From Fermentibacter sp964564435 (GTDB taxonomy: Bacteria; Fermentibacterota; Fermentibacteria; Fermentibacterales; Fermentibacteraceae), in NCBI GenBank assembly GCA_964564435.1, contig CAZMAT010000004.1, positions 62,001 through 126,000 of the forward strand: a DNA stretch of 64,000 nt, written 5' to 3'. The notes beneath the pieces were generated by a model, which did no database searches, had not been told where the DNA came from, and saw only the letters and a program-made list of their open reading frames with translations. Made by a program: the position numbers and the translations under genes. Below, one piece after another: positions 34,741 to 44,254 of the stretch; position 1 is the first letter of the stretch; every line of letters begins with the position of its first letter.

Positions 34741-35778
34741 ATGAGAACCGCTCTAGTTCTGCTCACCCTGGTTACGGTCTGCGCGTTCGCGGCCGAGTTC
34801 ACGACCGGCGGCGCCGACATGTGGAAGTTCAACGGCTACGGCATCTTCCGCCTCGACGTCTGGGGCGAGGAAGAAGCCGATCCCGACATGGGCTTCTCCA
34901 CCGTCGGCGACATCGCCTGGACACCGACCCTGAACGACATGCTGTCCGCCAAGGCCGAGCTCGGCCTCGACGCCGACGACAACAGCGTCAAGCTCACCGA
35001 CGCCTACCTGAACATGACCCCGGCGGAGGGCTTCTCCATCCGCGGCGGCCAGTTCAAGAGGATGTTCGGCTGGGGCTACCTCGAGCCCACAACCGCCATG
35101 CTGTTCCCCGACAGGCCCCTCTACACCGGTGAGGATCTCTTCGCCCTCTACGGCAAGAGGGACATCGGCCTGATGCTCCTGGGCGACTTCGACATGTTCA
35201 CCATCGACGCGGCCTACACCAACGGCGTGGTCGACACCGAGGAGACCGACAGCAACAAGCAGTTCACGGTCCACGGCACCGTCATGCCGGCCGAGTGGGT
35301 CACCATCGGTGCCGCCCTCGGGATGTACGCCCAGGACTCCGAGACCGAAGACGACGAGACCGTCAGCAGCACCGGCATCGATGTCTACGGCCTCGTCGAG
35401 TACCCTGCCACCGAGACCATCGACCTGCACTTCACCGGCGAGTACCTGATGCTCGGCGCGCCGGTCGAGGATGTCGAGGGTGTCGAGAACAACGACGGCA
35501 GCGTCATGACGGTTGCCGGAGGCGCAACGTTCGGCCTCCAGGGCGACATGATCACCGCCATCACCCCCATGATCCGCTACGAGCAGATCAGCCCGGCGAC
35601 CCAGCTCCCCGAGGGCGCCGATGACCCCGAGGACAACTACGGCGCCATCGACGTCTGCGCCAACTTCCACATGGGCTCCCACAACACAGCCCAGCTCGGC
35701 ATCCGCAACTACAGCTTCCAGGCCGAGGGCACCGACGGCTACACCGACTTCATCCTCGACTGGGTGATGTCCTTCTAG
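34741..35778 (+). CDS. Outer-membrane porin (phosphate-selective porin O/P-like)
   Basis: 345 residues; ATG behind CGGAGGGG. Signal peptide RTALVLLTLVTVCAFA, then repeating amphipathic strands (FNGYGIFRLDVWGEEE, LSAKAELGLDADDNSVKLTDAYLNM, FSIRGGQFKRMFGWGYLEP). It ends in the C-terminal aromatic FILDWVMSF, the usual signal for beta-barrel assembly. Codon use is very uniform (almost all C-ending), as in highly expressed genes. A T-tract terminator follows immediately, so it is probably a single-gene, strongly expressed unit. Confidence 0.85.
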   Translation: MRTALVLLTLVTVCAFAAEFTTGGADMWKFNGYGIFRLDVWGEEEADPDMGFSTVGDIAWTPTLNDMLSAKAELGLDADDNSVKLTDAYLNMTPAEGFSIRGGQFKRMFGWGYLEPTTAMLFPDRPLYTGEDLFALYGKRDIGLMLLGDFDMFTIDAAYTNGVVDTEETDSNKQFTVHGTVMPAEWVTIGAALGMYAQDSETEDDETVSSTGIDVYGLVEYPATETIDLHFTGEYLMLGAPVEDVEGVENNDGSVMTVAGGATFGLQGDMITAITPMIRYEQISPATQLPEGADDPEDNYGAIDVCANFHMGSHNTAQLGIRNYSFQAEGTDGYTDFILDWVMSF

Positions 35779-35797
35779 TATCCGGCACATCGTGGGG

Positions 35798-35830
35798 CGG
35801 CCGCGGGCAACCGCGGCCGTTCCTTTTGTT
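35798..35830 (+). terminator. Rho-independent terminator after the porin gene
   Basis: 9-bp GC stem (CGGCCGCGG / CCGCGGCCG, 35798-35819) with loop GCAA, followed by TTCCTTTTGTT. The only hairpin in the window with a clear T-rich tail. Confidence 0.8.
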
Positions 35831-36080
35831 CCCGAGCCATCGGAAACAGGCAGGCCCGGCAGCGGCCGGCCTGCAGGAGAGGAACCGGCAGGGCAGGCCG
35901 CGAGAGGGCCCCGGCGTGCTCCCTCGGACGAGATCCCGGTCAACCGCGCAAGCTCCCTGCATGATGTCAGCAGACTCCTCTGGCCATGAGAGCCTCCGGT
36001 CTGATAGAATAGGCGCATCGCATCCTTCCGCGGCCCTGCCGCACGCCAGTCCGCCAGACCCAACCCGGAGGGGAGCAGAG
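35831..36080. other. Intergenic region ahead of the zinc-ribbon gene
   Basis: The frame is open but low-complexity (Pro/Arg/Gly-rich) and has no family features, so it is not taken as coding. An extended -10 (TGATAGAAT, 36002-36010) with TGGCCA 18 bp upstream at 35981-35986 is a promoter candidate for the next gene. Nothing else seen. Confidence 0.4.
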
Positions 36081-37136
36081 ATGGCCGAGACCGGTACGGC
36101 GCTTTCCGAGAACAAGACCCTGAACTGTTCCAACTGCGGCGCCCCGATAGGGTACGTCGAGGGGGAGTCGGTGCTCACGTGCGAGCACTGCGGCTCCGCC
36201 ACGATGCTCGCGGGGTTCGACCAGATCGTGACCATCCAGTCGCATTCCATCATCCGGCCGAAGCTGGACGAGAACGCGGCCGTGAAGACGGCGCGCACCT
36301 GGCTCTCCGAGGGCAGGCTGAAGCCCAGGGGCCTCGGCGACGCGGCGGATCTGAAGTCGGTCTCGGGCCGCGTGCTGCCCTACTGGATCGTGAAGTCCTT
36401 CGCGTCGACCTCGTGGCGGGGCATGAACCGCAGGTCGCGCACCGTGGGCTCCGGCCAGCAGAGGCGCACGGAGGAGTACTGGGAGCCGGCCGACGGCCGC
36501 TTCAGCGACAACTACACCTGGCCGGTCTACGCCCGCGAGGACGAATCCGAATACTGGGGCCTGAAATTCCTCGAGCCCGGGCAGAAGTGCCTGTTCCCCG
36601 ACTGGCGCAAGTTCTTCCTCTCGTTCGGGATGGGCTCGAAGACGTCGCCCAACGCGAACCTCCTCGAGGGCAAGACGCCCTTCAGCCTCGACGGCATCAC
36701 CGACTCCGGCCTCAGGATCGTGAACGGGCAGATCGTCCAGTCCCGCGCCGAGGAGACCGCGAAGGCCCGCATCATACAGGCGCACGACGCCAGGGCGAGC
36801 GGCAAGGCCACGAAGATCACCGACTGCGACACCACTGTAACCATCCAGGGCACCGAGCTCGTCTACCTCCCCATGTGGGAGATCGTGTACGGGTACGGCG
36901 GCAGGGACTACAGGGTGCTGGTCAACGCCGCCTCGGGCTCCGTCGTGGCGGCGGAGTATCCCGTCGGCCATGGTGCCAAGGTGCTCAACTTCGACCTCTT
37001 CTTCGGCATCCTGGGCGGGATCGTGGCGGCCGCGGGGTTCGGGACTGACCACACGGGCGTCGGCCTGGCCGGCCTCGGCCTGATCGGCATCGCGGTCGTC
37101 TACACGATCATCTCCCTGGCAAGCGGCAGGAAGTAG
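36081..37136 (+). CDS. Zinc-ribbon protein with C-terminal membrane anchor, unknown function
   Basis: 351 residues from ATG 36081, preceded by GGAGGGGAGCAG. An N-terminal zinc ribbon (CSNCGAP...CEHCGSA) is followed by about 230 residues of mixed alpha/beta with several Trp/Tyr-rich strands (LPYWIVKSF, WEPADGRFSDNYTWPVYARED, VYLPMWEIVYGYGGRDYRVLVNAASG). Two membrane helices (FFGILGGIVAAAGFG; AGLGLIGIAVVYTIISLA) lie at the C-terminus. The 'lP.W.v.y.y.gr.yrvlvna.tG.v' motif is seen in bacterial zinc-ribbon membrane proteins without assigned function. It lies 34 bp before the RND genes. Confidence 0.75.
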   Translation: MAETGTALSENKTLNCSNCGAPIGYVEGESVLTCEHCGSATMLAGFDQIVTIQSHSIIRPKLDENAAVKTARTWLSEGRLKPRGLGDAADLKSVSGRVLPYWIVKSFASTSWRGMNRRSRTVGSGQQRRTEEYWEPADGRFSDNYTWPVYAREDESEYWGLKFLEPGQKCLFPDWRKFFLSFGMGSKTSPNANLLEGKTPFSLDGITDSGLRIVNGQIVQSRAEETAKARIIQAHDARASGKATKITDCDTTVTIQGTELVYLPMWEIVYGYGGRDYRVLVNAASGSVVAAEYPVGHGAKVLNFDLFFGILGGIVAAAGFGTDHTGVGLAGLGLIGIAVVYTIISLASGRK

Positions 37137-37170
37137 AGAAACCGGAGACTCCCGGAGAAGGCGGTCGCCG

Positions 37171-40161
37171 ATGAGGATCACCGATTCGGCCGTCAGACGG
37201 CCGGTCGCGGTCGCGGTCTTCGCCGTCGTGATACTGGTGCTCGGGGCAGTGGCCGTCCTCAGGACGCCGGTCGACCTGCTGCCGTCGGTCGAGTACCCCA
37301 GGCTCACGGTGGAGACCACCTACCCCCCCTCGAGCCCCTACGAGGTCGAGCGCCTCGTCACCGATCCCATCGAGCAGTCGATAGCGGGGGTCAGGGGCCT
37401 CCGCAGCTACACGTCCAGGTCCTACGGCGACCGCAGCAGGGTGACGCTCGAGTTCGGCTGGGGCACAAGGATGGACTACGCCAGGCTCGAGGTCCGCGAG
37501 AAGCTGGACGTGGCCGGGTGGTCGCTGCCCGACCAGGCCGGCAGGCCGACGCTGGTGGAGTACGACCCCTCGAGGCGCCCGTTCATGGAGATCCTGGTCT
37601 CGCGAGAGGGAGACTGGACCGAGACCACCGACTTCGTCAGGCGCGTGATAACTACGAGGATCGAGCAGGTGGACGGGGTGGCGGCCTGCGAGATGGAGGG
37701 CGGCGCCGAGGCAGCCGTATTCGTGAGGCTGCGCGACGGGGCGATGGAGGAGATGGGCGTGAGCCCGACGGTCGTCGCGGCTGCCCTGGCCGGTGCCAAC
37801 GCCAGGACCCCGGGCGGGCTCGTGCGCGAGGGGCAGAAGGAGTTCTTCCTCTCCCTCGAGGGCCAGTTCGAGAGCCTCGAGGACGTCGAGGCCACCGTGG
37901 TCGGCTTCAGGGGCTCGTCGCCGATCGTGCTCGGAGACATAGCCCGGGTGTCGCTCGCCGAGAAGCCCCTCACGGAGTGGGCCGGCGCGGACGGCGAGCG
38001 CTGCATCATCCTCAGGATACGCAAGATGTCGGGGGGGAACACGGTCGATATCTCCGGGCGCGTCGCCGGGGTCCTCGACGAGATGAGGGAGCGCTACCCG
38101 GACGTCAGTATCGAGGTCCTCCAGAACGACGCCGTGTTCATCACCGAGTCCATCGACGGGGTCATCGAGTCGCTGATCATGGGCTCGATCCTGGCGTTTG
38201 CCGTGCTCTTCCTCTTCCTGCGGGAGTGGAGGAGCCCGGCCATCATGGGCATCTCCATCCCCCTGAGCGTGGCTGTGGCCCTCTTCGCCCTCTACCTCAG
38301 CGGGATCACGCTCAACATCATGTCGCTCGGAGGGCTCGCCCTCGGCACCGGCCTGCTCATCGACAACTCGATCGTGGTGCTCGAGGCCATCCACAGGAGG
38401 CGCGAGAGGGGGGACGGCCCTGCAGAGGCTGCCGTGAAGGGCACCTCCGAGGTGGGCGGCGCGATCGTCGCGAGCACGCTGACGACCCTCGTGGTCTTCT
38501 TCCCGGTAGTCTACCTCGAGGGCGTGACCAGCCAGCTCTTCCGCGACCAGGCCCTCGCCGTGAGCTTCGCCCTCGTGGCGAGCCTGCTCGTGGCCGTCAC
38601 CGTGGTGCCCCTCCTGGCCGCGCGGTACCCTTCGGTGCCCTCGGTCGACCCAACCGCGAAGCTGAGGGACTGGTACGCCGGGGTGGCGAGGCGCGCCTTC
38701 GCCCGTCCCGGAAGGGTCGTGGCCGCATCGGTGCTGCTCGCACTTCTCACCGCGGTTCCGGCGGTCCTCCTGCCCAGGCAGCTCCTGCCGTCCGTCCCCG
38801 TCGAGCAGATCGACCTCTCATTCTCCGCCCCCGAGGGCACTCCGGTGGACGACCTCGTGCTGTTCTCCGAACGGGCCATGGACCTCGCGTCGCGGTCCGG
38901 GGCCACCTCTGTATCCGGAAGGGCAGGCGTGAGGTCGAGGGAGGGAGTCGACGCTCTTCTTACCGCGACCTACGACAGCCCCGGCGAAGCCTCGCGCGCG
39001 ATGCGCGACCTGCCCCCGGCCTGGGCTCTCGGGCAGATCTTCCCGCTCACCGCCACGCCGCACGAGACGCTTCTGGGCGAGATACTCGGCGGCGGAGGCG
39101 GCTTCACCGCCTACGTGGAGGGAGAGGACCTGGAGGCCGACCTGGCTTCGGCGCAGGCGCTCGCCGGGCTCGTTTCAGAGTATCCCGGCGTCCAGGCCGT
39201 CGAGACCGGCTACCTGCCGGGAAGGCCGGAGATCCTGCTGAGGTTCGACGCCGAGCTGATGTCGCTGCTGGGCATCGATCCCGGACAGGTCTCCGACTGG
39301 GTCGAGAGCATGGCGAGGGGTCTCGAGGCCACCACCTACTACAGGCAGGACGAGAGGGTGGACGTGCTGGTGCTGTCCGACACGGGAGAGGGAATCCCCC
39401 TCGAGGACGCCCTGGCGAGGGCGACCGGCGCAGGGGGCATCCTGGTCCCGCTGGGGAGGCTCGTGGACGTCGAGAGGCGCCAGCTCCCGGGCTACGTCGA
39501 GCACTACCAGGGCAACAGGGCCGTCTCGCTCTCCATCAGCTCGTCCTCGGGCAACCTCGCGGGCCTCTCGGGCAGGGCTTCGGCCGATGCCGCAGGCCTC
39601 GGCGGGCAGGCCCCCGTCACCCTCCGCACCGGGCCCGAGGTCGAGGAGATGGACAGGACCTCGCGGGGTCTCCTGCTGGCCGCGATCCTGGCAGCCGCCC
39701 TGGTCTACGTGCTCATGGCGGCCCAGTTCGAGTCGTTCAAGGGTCCGTTCGTGATAATGTTCACCGTGCCGCTGGGGCTCATAGGCGTCGTACTCGCGCT
39801 GCTCCTGACCGGGCAGGGCTGGAACGCCCTGTCGGGCATAGGAGTGGTGATTCTCTCGGGCATCGTGGTGAACGACGGCATCCTTCTCGTCGAGAGGATA
39901 GGGCAGCTCAGACGGGAGGGGCTCGAGCTGGCCGACGCCGTGGTGGGGGCGGGGCGCGACAGGCTCAGGCCCGTGCTGATGACCAGCACGACCACGATCC
40001 TGGGCCTACTGCCGATGGCCGTCGGCATCGGGACCGGGGGCACCCTCCGACAGCCGCTCGCCGTCGCGGTCATAGGAGGCATGACGGTGGCCACGCTCCT
40101 CACGCTGGTCGTGGTGCCTGCGGCCTTCAAGCTGATCTACGGCAGGGGCGGACGGCCATGA
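37171..40161 (+). CDS. RND family efflux permease (first of two)
   Basis: 996 residues, AcrB/MdtB-type architecture: TM1 (RPVAVAVFAVVILVLGAVAVLRTPVDLLPSVEYP), periplasmic porter domain, TM2-6, second TM7 and porter repeat, TM8-12. The TM4 motif reads GLLIDNSIVVLEAI: the first proton-relay Asp is present and the second is Asn, as in many heavy-metal/HAE relatives. Also YPPSSPYEVERLVTDPIEQ and GIVVNDGILLVERI in TM10. It probably pairs with the following permease and adaptor. Confidence 0.93.
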   Translation: MRITDSAVRRPVAVAVFAVVILVLGAVAVLRTPVDLLPSVEYPRLTVETTYPPSSPYEVERLVTDPIEQSIAGVRGLRSYTSRSYGDRSRVTLEFGWGTRMDYARLEVREKLDVAGWSLPDQAGRPTLVEYDPSRRPFMEILVSREGDWTETTDFVRRVITTRIEQVDGVAACEMEGGAEAAVFVRLRDGAMEEMGVSPTVVAAALAGANARTPGGLVREGQKEFFLSLEGQFESLEDVEATVVGFRGSSPIVLGDIARVSLAEKPLTEWAGADGERCIILRIRKMSGGNTVDISGRVAGVLDEMRERYPDVSIEVLQNDAVFITESIDGVIESLIMGSILAFAVLFLFLREWRSPAIMGISIPLSVAVALFALYLSGITLNIMSLGGLALGTGLLIDNSIVVLEAIHRRRERGDGPAEAAVKGTSEVGGAIVASTLTTLVVFFPVVYLEGVTSQLFRDQALAVSFALVASLLVAVTVVPLLAARYPSVPSVDPTAKLRDWYAGVARRAFARPGRVVAASVLLALLTAVPAVLLPRQLLPSVPVEQIDLSFSAPEGTPVDDLVLFSERAMDLASRSGATSVSGRAGVRSREGVDALLTATYDSPGEASRAMRDLPPAWALGQIFPLTATPHETLLGEILGGGGGFTAYVEGEDLEADLASAQALAGLVSEYPGVQAVETGYLPGRPEILLRFDAELMSLLGIDPGQVSDWVESMARGLEATTYYRQDERVDVLVLSDTGEGIPLEDALARATGAGGILVPLGRLVDVERRQLPGYVEHYQGNRAVSLSISSSSGNLAGLSGRASADAAGLGGQAPVTLRTGPEVEEMDRTSRGLLLAAILAAALVYVLMAAQFESFKGPFVIMFTVPLGLIGVVLALLLTGQGWNALSGIGVVILSGIVVNDGILLVERIGQLRREGLELADAVVGAGRDRLRPVLMTSTTTILGLLPMAVGIGTGGTLRQPLAVAVIGGMTVATLLTLVVVPAAFKLIYGRGGRP

Positions 40162-40180
40162 TCCGGCCCGCCCCCCGCGG

Positions 40181-43100
40181 ATGATAGACTCCATCCTCGC
40201 CCGGCCGCGCGGCACGGCCGTGGTCTACGCGGCCCTGCTGATCCTGGCCGTGGTCTCCTACACGCGCATACCCATAGAGGGCACCCCGGACACGGAGCTG
40301 CCCAAGCTCAGCGTGTTCACGACCTGGCCCGGGGCCGACCCGGAGGCGGTGTGCGAGGAGGTCACGAGGCCCATCGAGGAGGTGGCCAGGCAGGTCGAGG
40401 GCGTGGAGGAGATCTCCTCCAGCTCGGAGTCCGGGGCCAGCAGCGTGACCATCTCGTTCCGCAAAAGCACGGACATGGACGTTGCGTCCATGGAGCTGAC
40501 TGAGCGCATATCGTTCCTGTCGGAGGACCTTCCCCCCGAGGTGTCGGCCTCGAGCGTGACGCCGGTGCTCCCGCAGGAGCTCGAGAGCGAGGGCTTCCTC
40601 GTCTTCGCCCTGGCCGGGAGCGACGGTCAGGCGCTCAAGAGGCTCGCCGAGGACGAGATAGTGCCGGCCCTCGAGAGGATAGACGAGGTCGGAGCCGTGG
40701 AGGTGCAGGGCCTCGGGGCCGAGCAGGTGGTCATAGACATCGACCCGGACGCCCTGCGCGAGCTCGACCTGACACTGGCCGAGGTGATGATGGCGCTGGA
40801 TGCCGGCATAACCGACCGGAACGCGGGGGTGGTCACCGACACCAACGGGCGGGACGCCGTCGTCAGGATCACCTCGGTGCCCCGCGACCTGGGCGACCTG
40901 GAGGATCTGATAGTGGCATCCAGGGGCGGGCGGTTCGTCACCCTCGGAGACGTCTCGCGCGACATCTCGATCATGTTCGACGAGAACCAGTACACGATCT
41001 TCAGGTACGACGGCCTCGACCAGATCACGATAAGGGTGGACAGGACGCCCGGCAGCAACGCCGTGCGCGTGGCGGACCGCGTGATGGCCCGCCTGGACGG
41101 GATACGGGGCGCCCTGCCGGAAGGCGTCGAGCTCGAGCTGATCGAGGACGGCACCGAGCAGATAAGGGACGACCTGGCAGCCCTCTCCTGGAGGGGCCTG
41201 GTCTGTCTGGCCGCGATCATGGCCGTTCTGCTGCTGCTCAACCCCGGCATCAGGAACAACATACTCATACTCAGTTCGATACTCTTCTCCGCCTCGCTCT
41301 CGATCACCGCCGTCTACCTGGCCGGCTACACCGTCAACGTGCTCACCCTCAGCGCCCTGGCGGTGGCCTTCGGCCTGCTCGTAGACGGGGCCGTGGTGGT
41401 GATGGAGGCGGTCGCCTACCGCAGGAGGCAGGGCATGGCCCCCCTGGAGGCGGCCACGAGAGGTGCCAGGGAGGTCGCCCTCCCGATCCTGGGCGGCATC
41501 CTGACGACCCTGGTCGCGTTCGTCCCCCTGCTCGCGAGCGAGGGCATCCTGAGGCTCTACTACAGGCCGTTCGCCTTCACCATGGCCGCCACGCTCGTCT
41601 CGTCCTACATCGTCTGCCTCACCCTCGTCCCGTCCCTGGCGGGCCGCTGGCGGGAGGGGAGCTGGATACGGCAGAGGCGGTGGGACGTCGTCCTGGCACG
41701 GGTGATCACGAGGCTCCACCACAGGCCCTGGCTGCCCATGTCGTGCGTGATCGCCCTCACTCTGGGCGCGGCGTGGGTCTTCGTCAGGGAGATCGACAAG
41801 GGGAGGGACTGGGGCTTCTCGTTCGAGCGCGAGACCATCACGGTCTACATGCAGTTCCCCCCGGGCACGCCGCAGGACGTGGTCGACGGCTCGGCACGGG
41901 GCTTCGAGGCCCTGCTCGCTGGCAGGGAAGGCATCGAGTCCACCAGGACGTACGTCACGGGCGAGACGGCCGTGGTCTATTCGATCTGCTCGAAATCGTC
42001 GCTCGAATCGGGCCTTGCCCTCCGCATCGAGGCCGAGGTGATGGCCCACGCATCCACGGTGGGCGGCGTGCAGGAGATCTACGCGGGGGGAATCAGCCCC
42101 GAGGGCTACTGGCGCACCACGACCTCCGCGGGGATGGTACAGACCATAGAGCTTCGCGGATACGACTACGAGGGCCTGCGGAACATCGCCCGCTCGATCG
42201 CCTCTCTCATGGGGCGGCATCCCAGGATAGCGGACGTGGACATCGACTGGAACAGGATGTCGGCCAACAGGTCGCAGCTCTCGATCGACTTCGACAGGCA
42301 GGAGCTGGCCGACCTGGGCCTCAACCCCGTACAGCTCCTCGCTGCGTTCCGGTACAACCTGCCGAGCGGCTACGGCGGGGAGGTGCAGATCGGGGACAGG
42401 CGCCTCGACCTGGGCTTGAGGATAGGCGGCGAACGGAACCCCGCCATGGCCGAGGTGCTCGAGAGCCGGATCAGGACCGCCGGGGGCGGATCGGTCAGGC
42501 TGGGAGACCTCGTGGCCCTGGACACGGCATCGGTCCAGGGCTCCATAGACCGCGAGGAGGGGGAGTACATCAGGACGGTCGCCTACACCTTCATGGGGGC
42601 CGAGCGTATGGGTGCCAGGTTCAGGAGGACCCTGCTCGAGAGCCTCGAGCTTCCCGACGGCTACAGGGTCTACGAGGACACGACCTGGGTCCCCAGGTGG
42701 CTGCGCGAGGAGGAGTCGGGCACCGACCTCAACCTGCTGGTCCTCGTCGCGATCCTGGCGGTCTTCGCCGTCACGGCGGTGCTGTACGAGTCCCTCACCG
42801 CGCCCCTGTGGGTGCTGGCGGTCATCCCGATGGCTCTCATAGGCGTCGTGGCCGGGTTCTGGGCCTTCGACAGGGTCTTCACGCCGCAGGCCTACGTCGG
42901 CAGCGTCTTCCTCGTGGGCATAGCCGTCAACAACTCGATCCTGCTGGTCGACTGCTTCCTCCGGCATCGGAAGGCCGGGACGGCGACGAGGGAGTCCCTC
43001 GACCTGGCGGTCGGGGAGAGGCTCCGCCCCGTTCTTCAGACGAGCCTCACGACGATAGCGGGGCTGCTGCCCCTGATCATCTGGCCGGTCGCCGGATCGG

Positions 43101-43225
43101 ACGATCTCTGGAGCACCCTGTCCTTCACGGTGGTCGCGGGGATGGCCACATCGACCCTGCTGGTCCTGGTGGCCCTGCCCTCGCTGATACAGATAACAAC
43201 GAAGGAGGGAACCACCCCGAGATGA
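40181..43225 (+). CDS. RND family efflux permease (second of two)
   Basis: 1014 residues, paralogous to the upstream permease, 19 bp away. TM1 (GTAVVYAALLILAVVSYTRIPIEGTPDTELP), PGADPEAVCEEVTRPIEE, TM4 GLLVDGAVVVMEAV (one Asp retained, the second position Gly) and TM10 GIAVNNSILLVDCF. Tandem unequal permeases sharing one adaptor resemble MdtBC-type heteromultimeric pumps. Its stop overlaps the adaptor ATG (ATGA). Confidence 0.93.
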   Translation: MIDSILARPRGTAVVYAALLILAVVSYTRIPIEGTPDTELPKLSVFTTWPGADPEAVCEEVTRPIEEVARQVEGVEEISSSSESGASSVTISFRKSTDMDVASMELTERISFLSEDLPPEVSASSVTPVLPQELESEGFLVFALAGSDGQALKRLAEDEIVPALERIDEVGAVEVQGLGAEQVVIDIDPDALRELDLTLAEVMMALDAGITDRNAGVVTDTNGRDAVVRITSVPRDLGDLEDLIVASRGGRFVTLGDVSRDISIMFDENQYTIFRYDGLDQITIRVDRTPGSNAVRVADRVMARLDGIRGALPEGVELELIEDGTEQIRDDLAALSWRGLVCLAAIMAVLLLLNPGIRNNILILSSILFSASLSITAVYLAGYTVNVLTLSALAVAFGLLVDGAVVVMEAVAYRRRQGMAPLEAATRGAREVALPILGGILTTLVAFVPLLASEGILRLYYRPFAFTMAATLVSSYIVCLTLVPSLAGRWREGSWIRQRRWDVVLARVITRLHHRPWLPMSCVIALTLGAAWVFVREIDKGRDWGFSFERETITVYMQFPPGTPQDVVDGSARGFEALLAGREGIESTRTYVTGETAVVYSICSKSSLESGLALRIEAEVMAHASTVGGVQEIYAGGISPEGYWRTTTSAGMVQTIELRGYDYEGLRNIARSIASLMGRHPRIADVDIDWNRMSANRSQLSIDFDRQELADLGLNPVQLLAAFRYNLPSGYGGEVQIGDRRLDLGLRIGGERNPAMAEVLESRIRTAGGGSVRLGDLVALDTASVQGSIDREEGEYIRTVAYTFMGAERMGARFRRTLLESLELPDGYRVYEDTTWVPRWLREEESGTDLNLLVLVAILAVFAVTAVLYESLTAPLWVLAVIPMALIGVVAGFWAFDRVFTPQAYVGSVFLVGIAVNNSILLVDCFLRHRKAGTATRESLDLAVGERLRPVLQTSLTTIAGLLPLIIWPVAGSDDLWSTLSFTVVAGMATSTLLVLVALPSLIQITTKEGTTPR

Positions 43226-44253
43226 AGAAGCTGTACGTTCCGCTCGCCGCCCTGATCCTCCTCTGCGCCTGCGGGAAGGCGGAGGAGGAGGAGGCAGAGG
43301 CGCTGGAGCCGTCCCCCCTCCCCGTGACGGCCTGCACGCTGGCCCGCGACACCCTGTTCCAGGTCGTCGAGGCCACGGGCAGGGTGAGCTCGGCCAGGAC
43401 TCAGGAGATGGTCTCCCAGATACAGGGGCTGGTATCCCAGGCTCCGGAGGCGGAGGGCATCCCGGTCCTGCGGGGGCAGACCGTGTTCAGGATAGCGGCA
43501 GGGGCGCAGGCCGCCGACCTGCAGAACGCCCTCAGCAGGTACAGGTCCGCCCAGGCGGTCTACGACTTCGAGGTGGCGAACAGCTCGGGCGAGATCACCG
43601 ACGAGCGCAGCGAGATGCTCAGGAGCACCACAGGCCTCCTGCAGGCCGAGGCGGACCTGGCGCGCGCCAGGACGCAGTACGGGAACGCCGCCCTGACCGC
43701 GGGGTTCGACGGCGTGGTTTCGGGCGTCATGGTGCGCGAGGGCGTCACGGTCTATCCCGGCACGGTGCTGGGTTCGGTCGTGGACATGACCGCGCTGCAG
43801 GCCGAGATAGACCTGGACGAGCGCGATCTCGCGCTCTGCACCGTGGGCGCCAGGGCATACGTGACGGTGCCCTCCCTGGGGGACTCTACCCTCGTCGGCT
43901 CGGTCGGCTCCGTCTCGCCCACGATCGATCCCTCGACGCGCTCCGGCAGCGTGATCGTGGATCTCCCGCCCCTCCCCGGCCTCAGGCCCGGCGCCACCGC
44001 CAGGGTCGAGATCGTGACCTCCCAGGTGCCCGACCAGGTCCTCGTGCCCGAGGGGGCGGTGCTGGTGCGCGACGGCCGCGAGATGGTCTTCGCCGTGGTG
44101 GACGGCAGGGCCGACTGGCGCTACGTGACAACGGCCGGCTCGGGCAGGGGATTCACCGCCGTGGTCGAAGGCGTGTCGGAGGGCGAGCAGGTGATCACCG
44201 GAGGGCACTACTCACTCGCTCACGACGCCCCCGTGGCTGTAGTGGGGGAATAG
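43222..44253 (+). CDS. RND efflux periplasmic adaptor (membrane fusion lipoprotein)
   Basis: 343 residues with lipobox LILLCAC. Adaptor layout: ATGRVSSARTQEMVSQIQGLV (first lipoyl half), a short helical hairpin (LQNALSRYRSAQAVYDFEVANSS...LLQAEADLARARTQYG), the second lipoyl half (AGFDGVVSGVMVREGVTVYPGTVLGSVVDM), a beta-barrel (PGATARVEIV) and a membrane-proximal domain. It is downstream of both permeases, the reverse of the usual order. No TolC-type channel in the window. Confidence 0.92.
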   Translation: MKKLYVPLAALILLCACGKAEEEEAEALEPSPLPVTACTLARDTLFQVVEATGRVSSARTQEMVSQIQGLVSQAPEAEGIPVLRGQTVFRIAAGAQAADLQNALSRYRSAQAVYDFEVANSSGEITDERSEMLRSTTGLLQAEADLARARTQYGNAALTAGFDGVVSGVMVREGVTVYPGTVLGSVVDMTALQAEIDLDERDLALCTVGARAYVTVPSLGDSTLVGSVGSVSPTIDPSTRSGSVIVDLPPLPGLRPGATARVEIVTSQVPDQVLVPEGAVLVRDGREMVFAVVDGRADWRYVTTAGSGRGFTAVVEGVSEGEQVITGGHYSLAHDAPVAVVGE

Positions 44254-44254
44254 C

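Noticed and set aside
40127..42967. Very long antisense open frame (946 codons) opposite the second RND permease
   Set aside because: It is a by-product of GC-rich third positions; its translation is His/Arg/Glu-rich low complexity with no family motif, while the sense strand encodes a clear permease. The same applies to long antisense frames at 7671-9389, 9579-11780 and 29557-31521.
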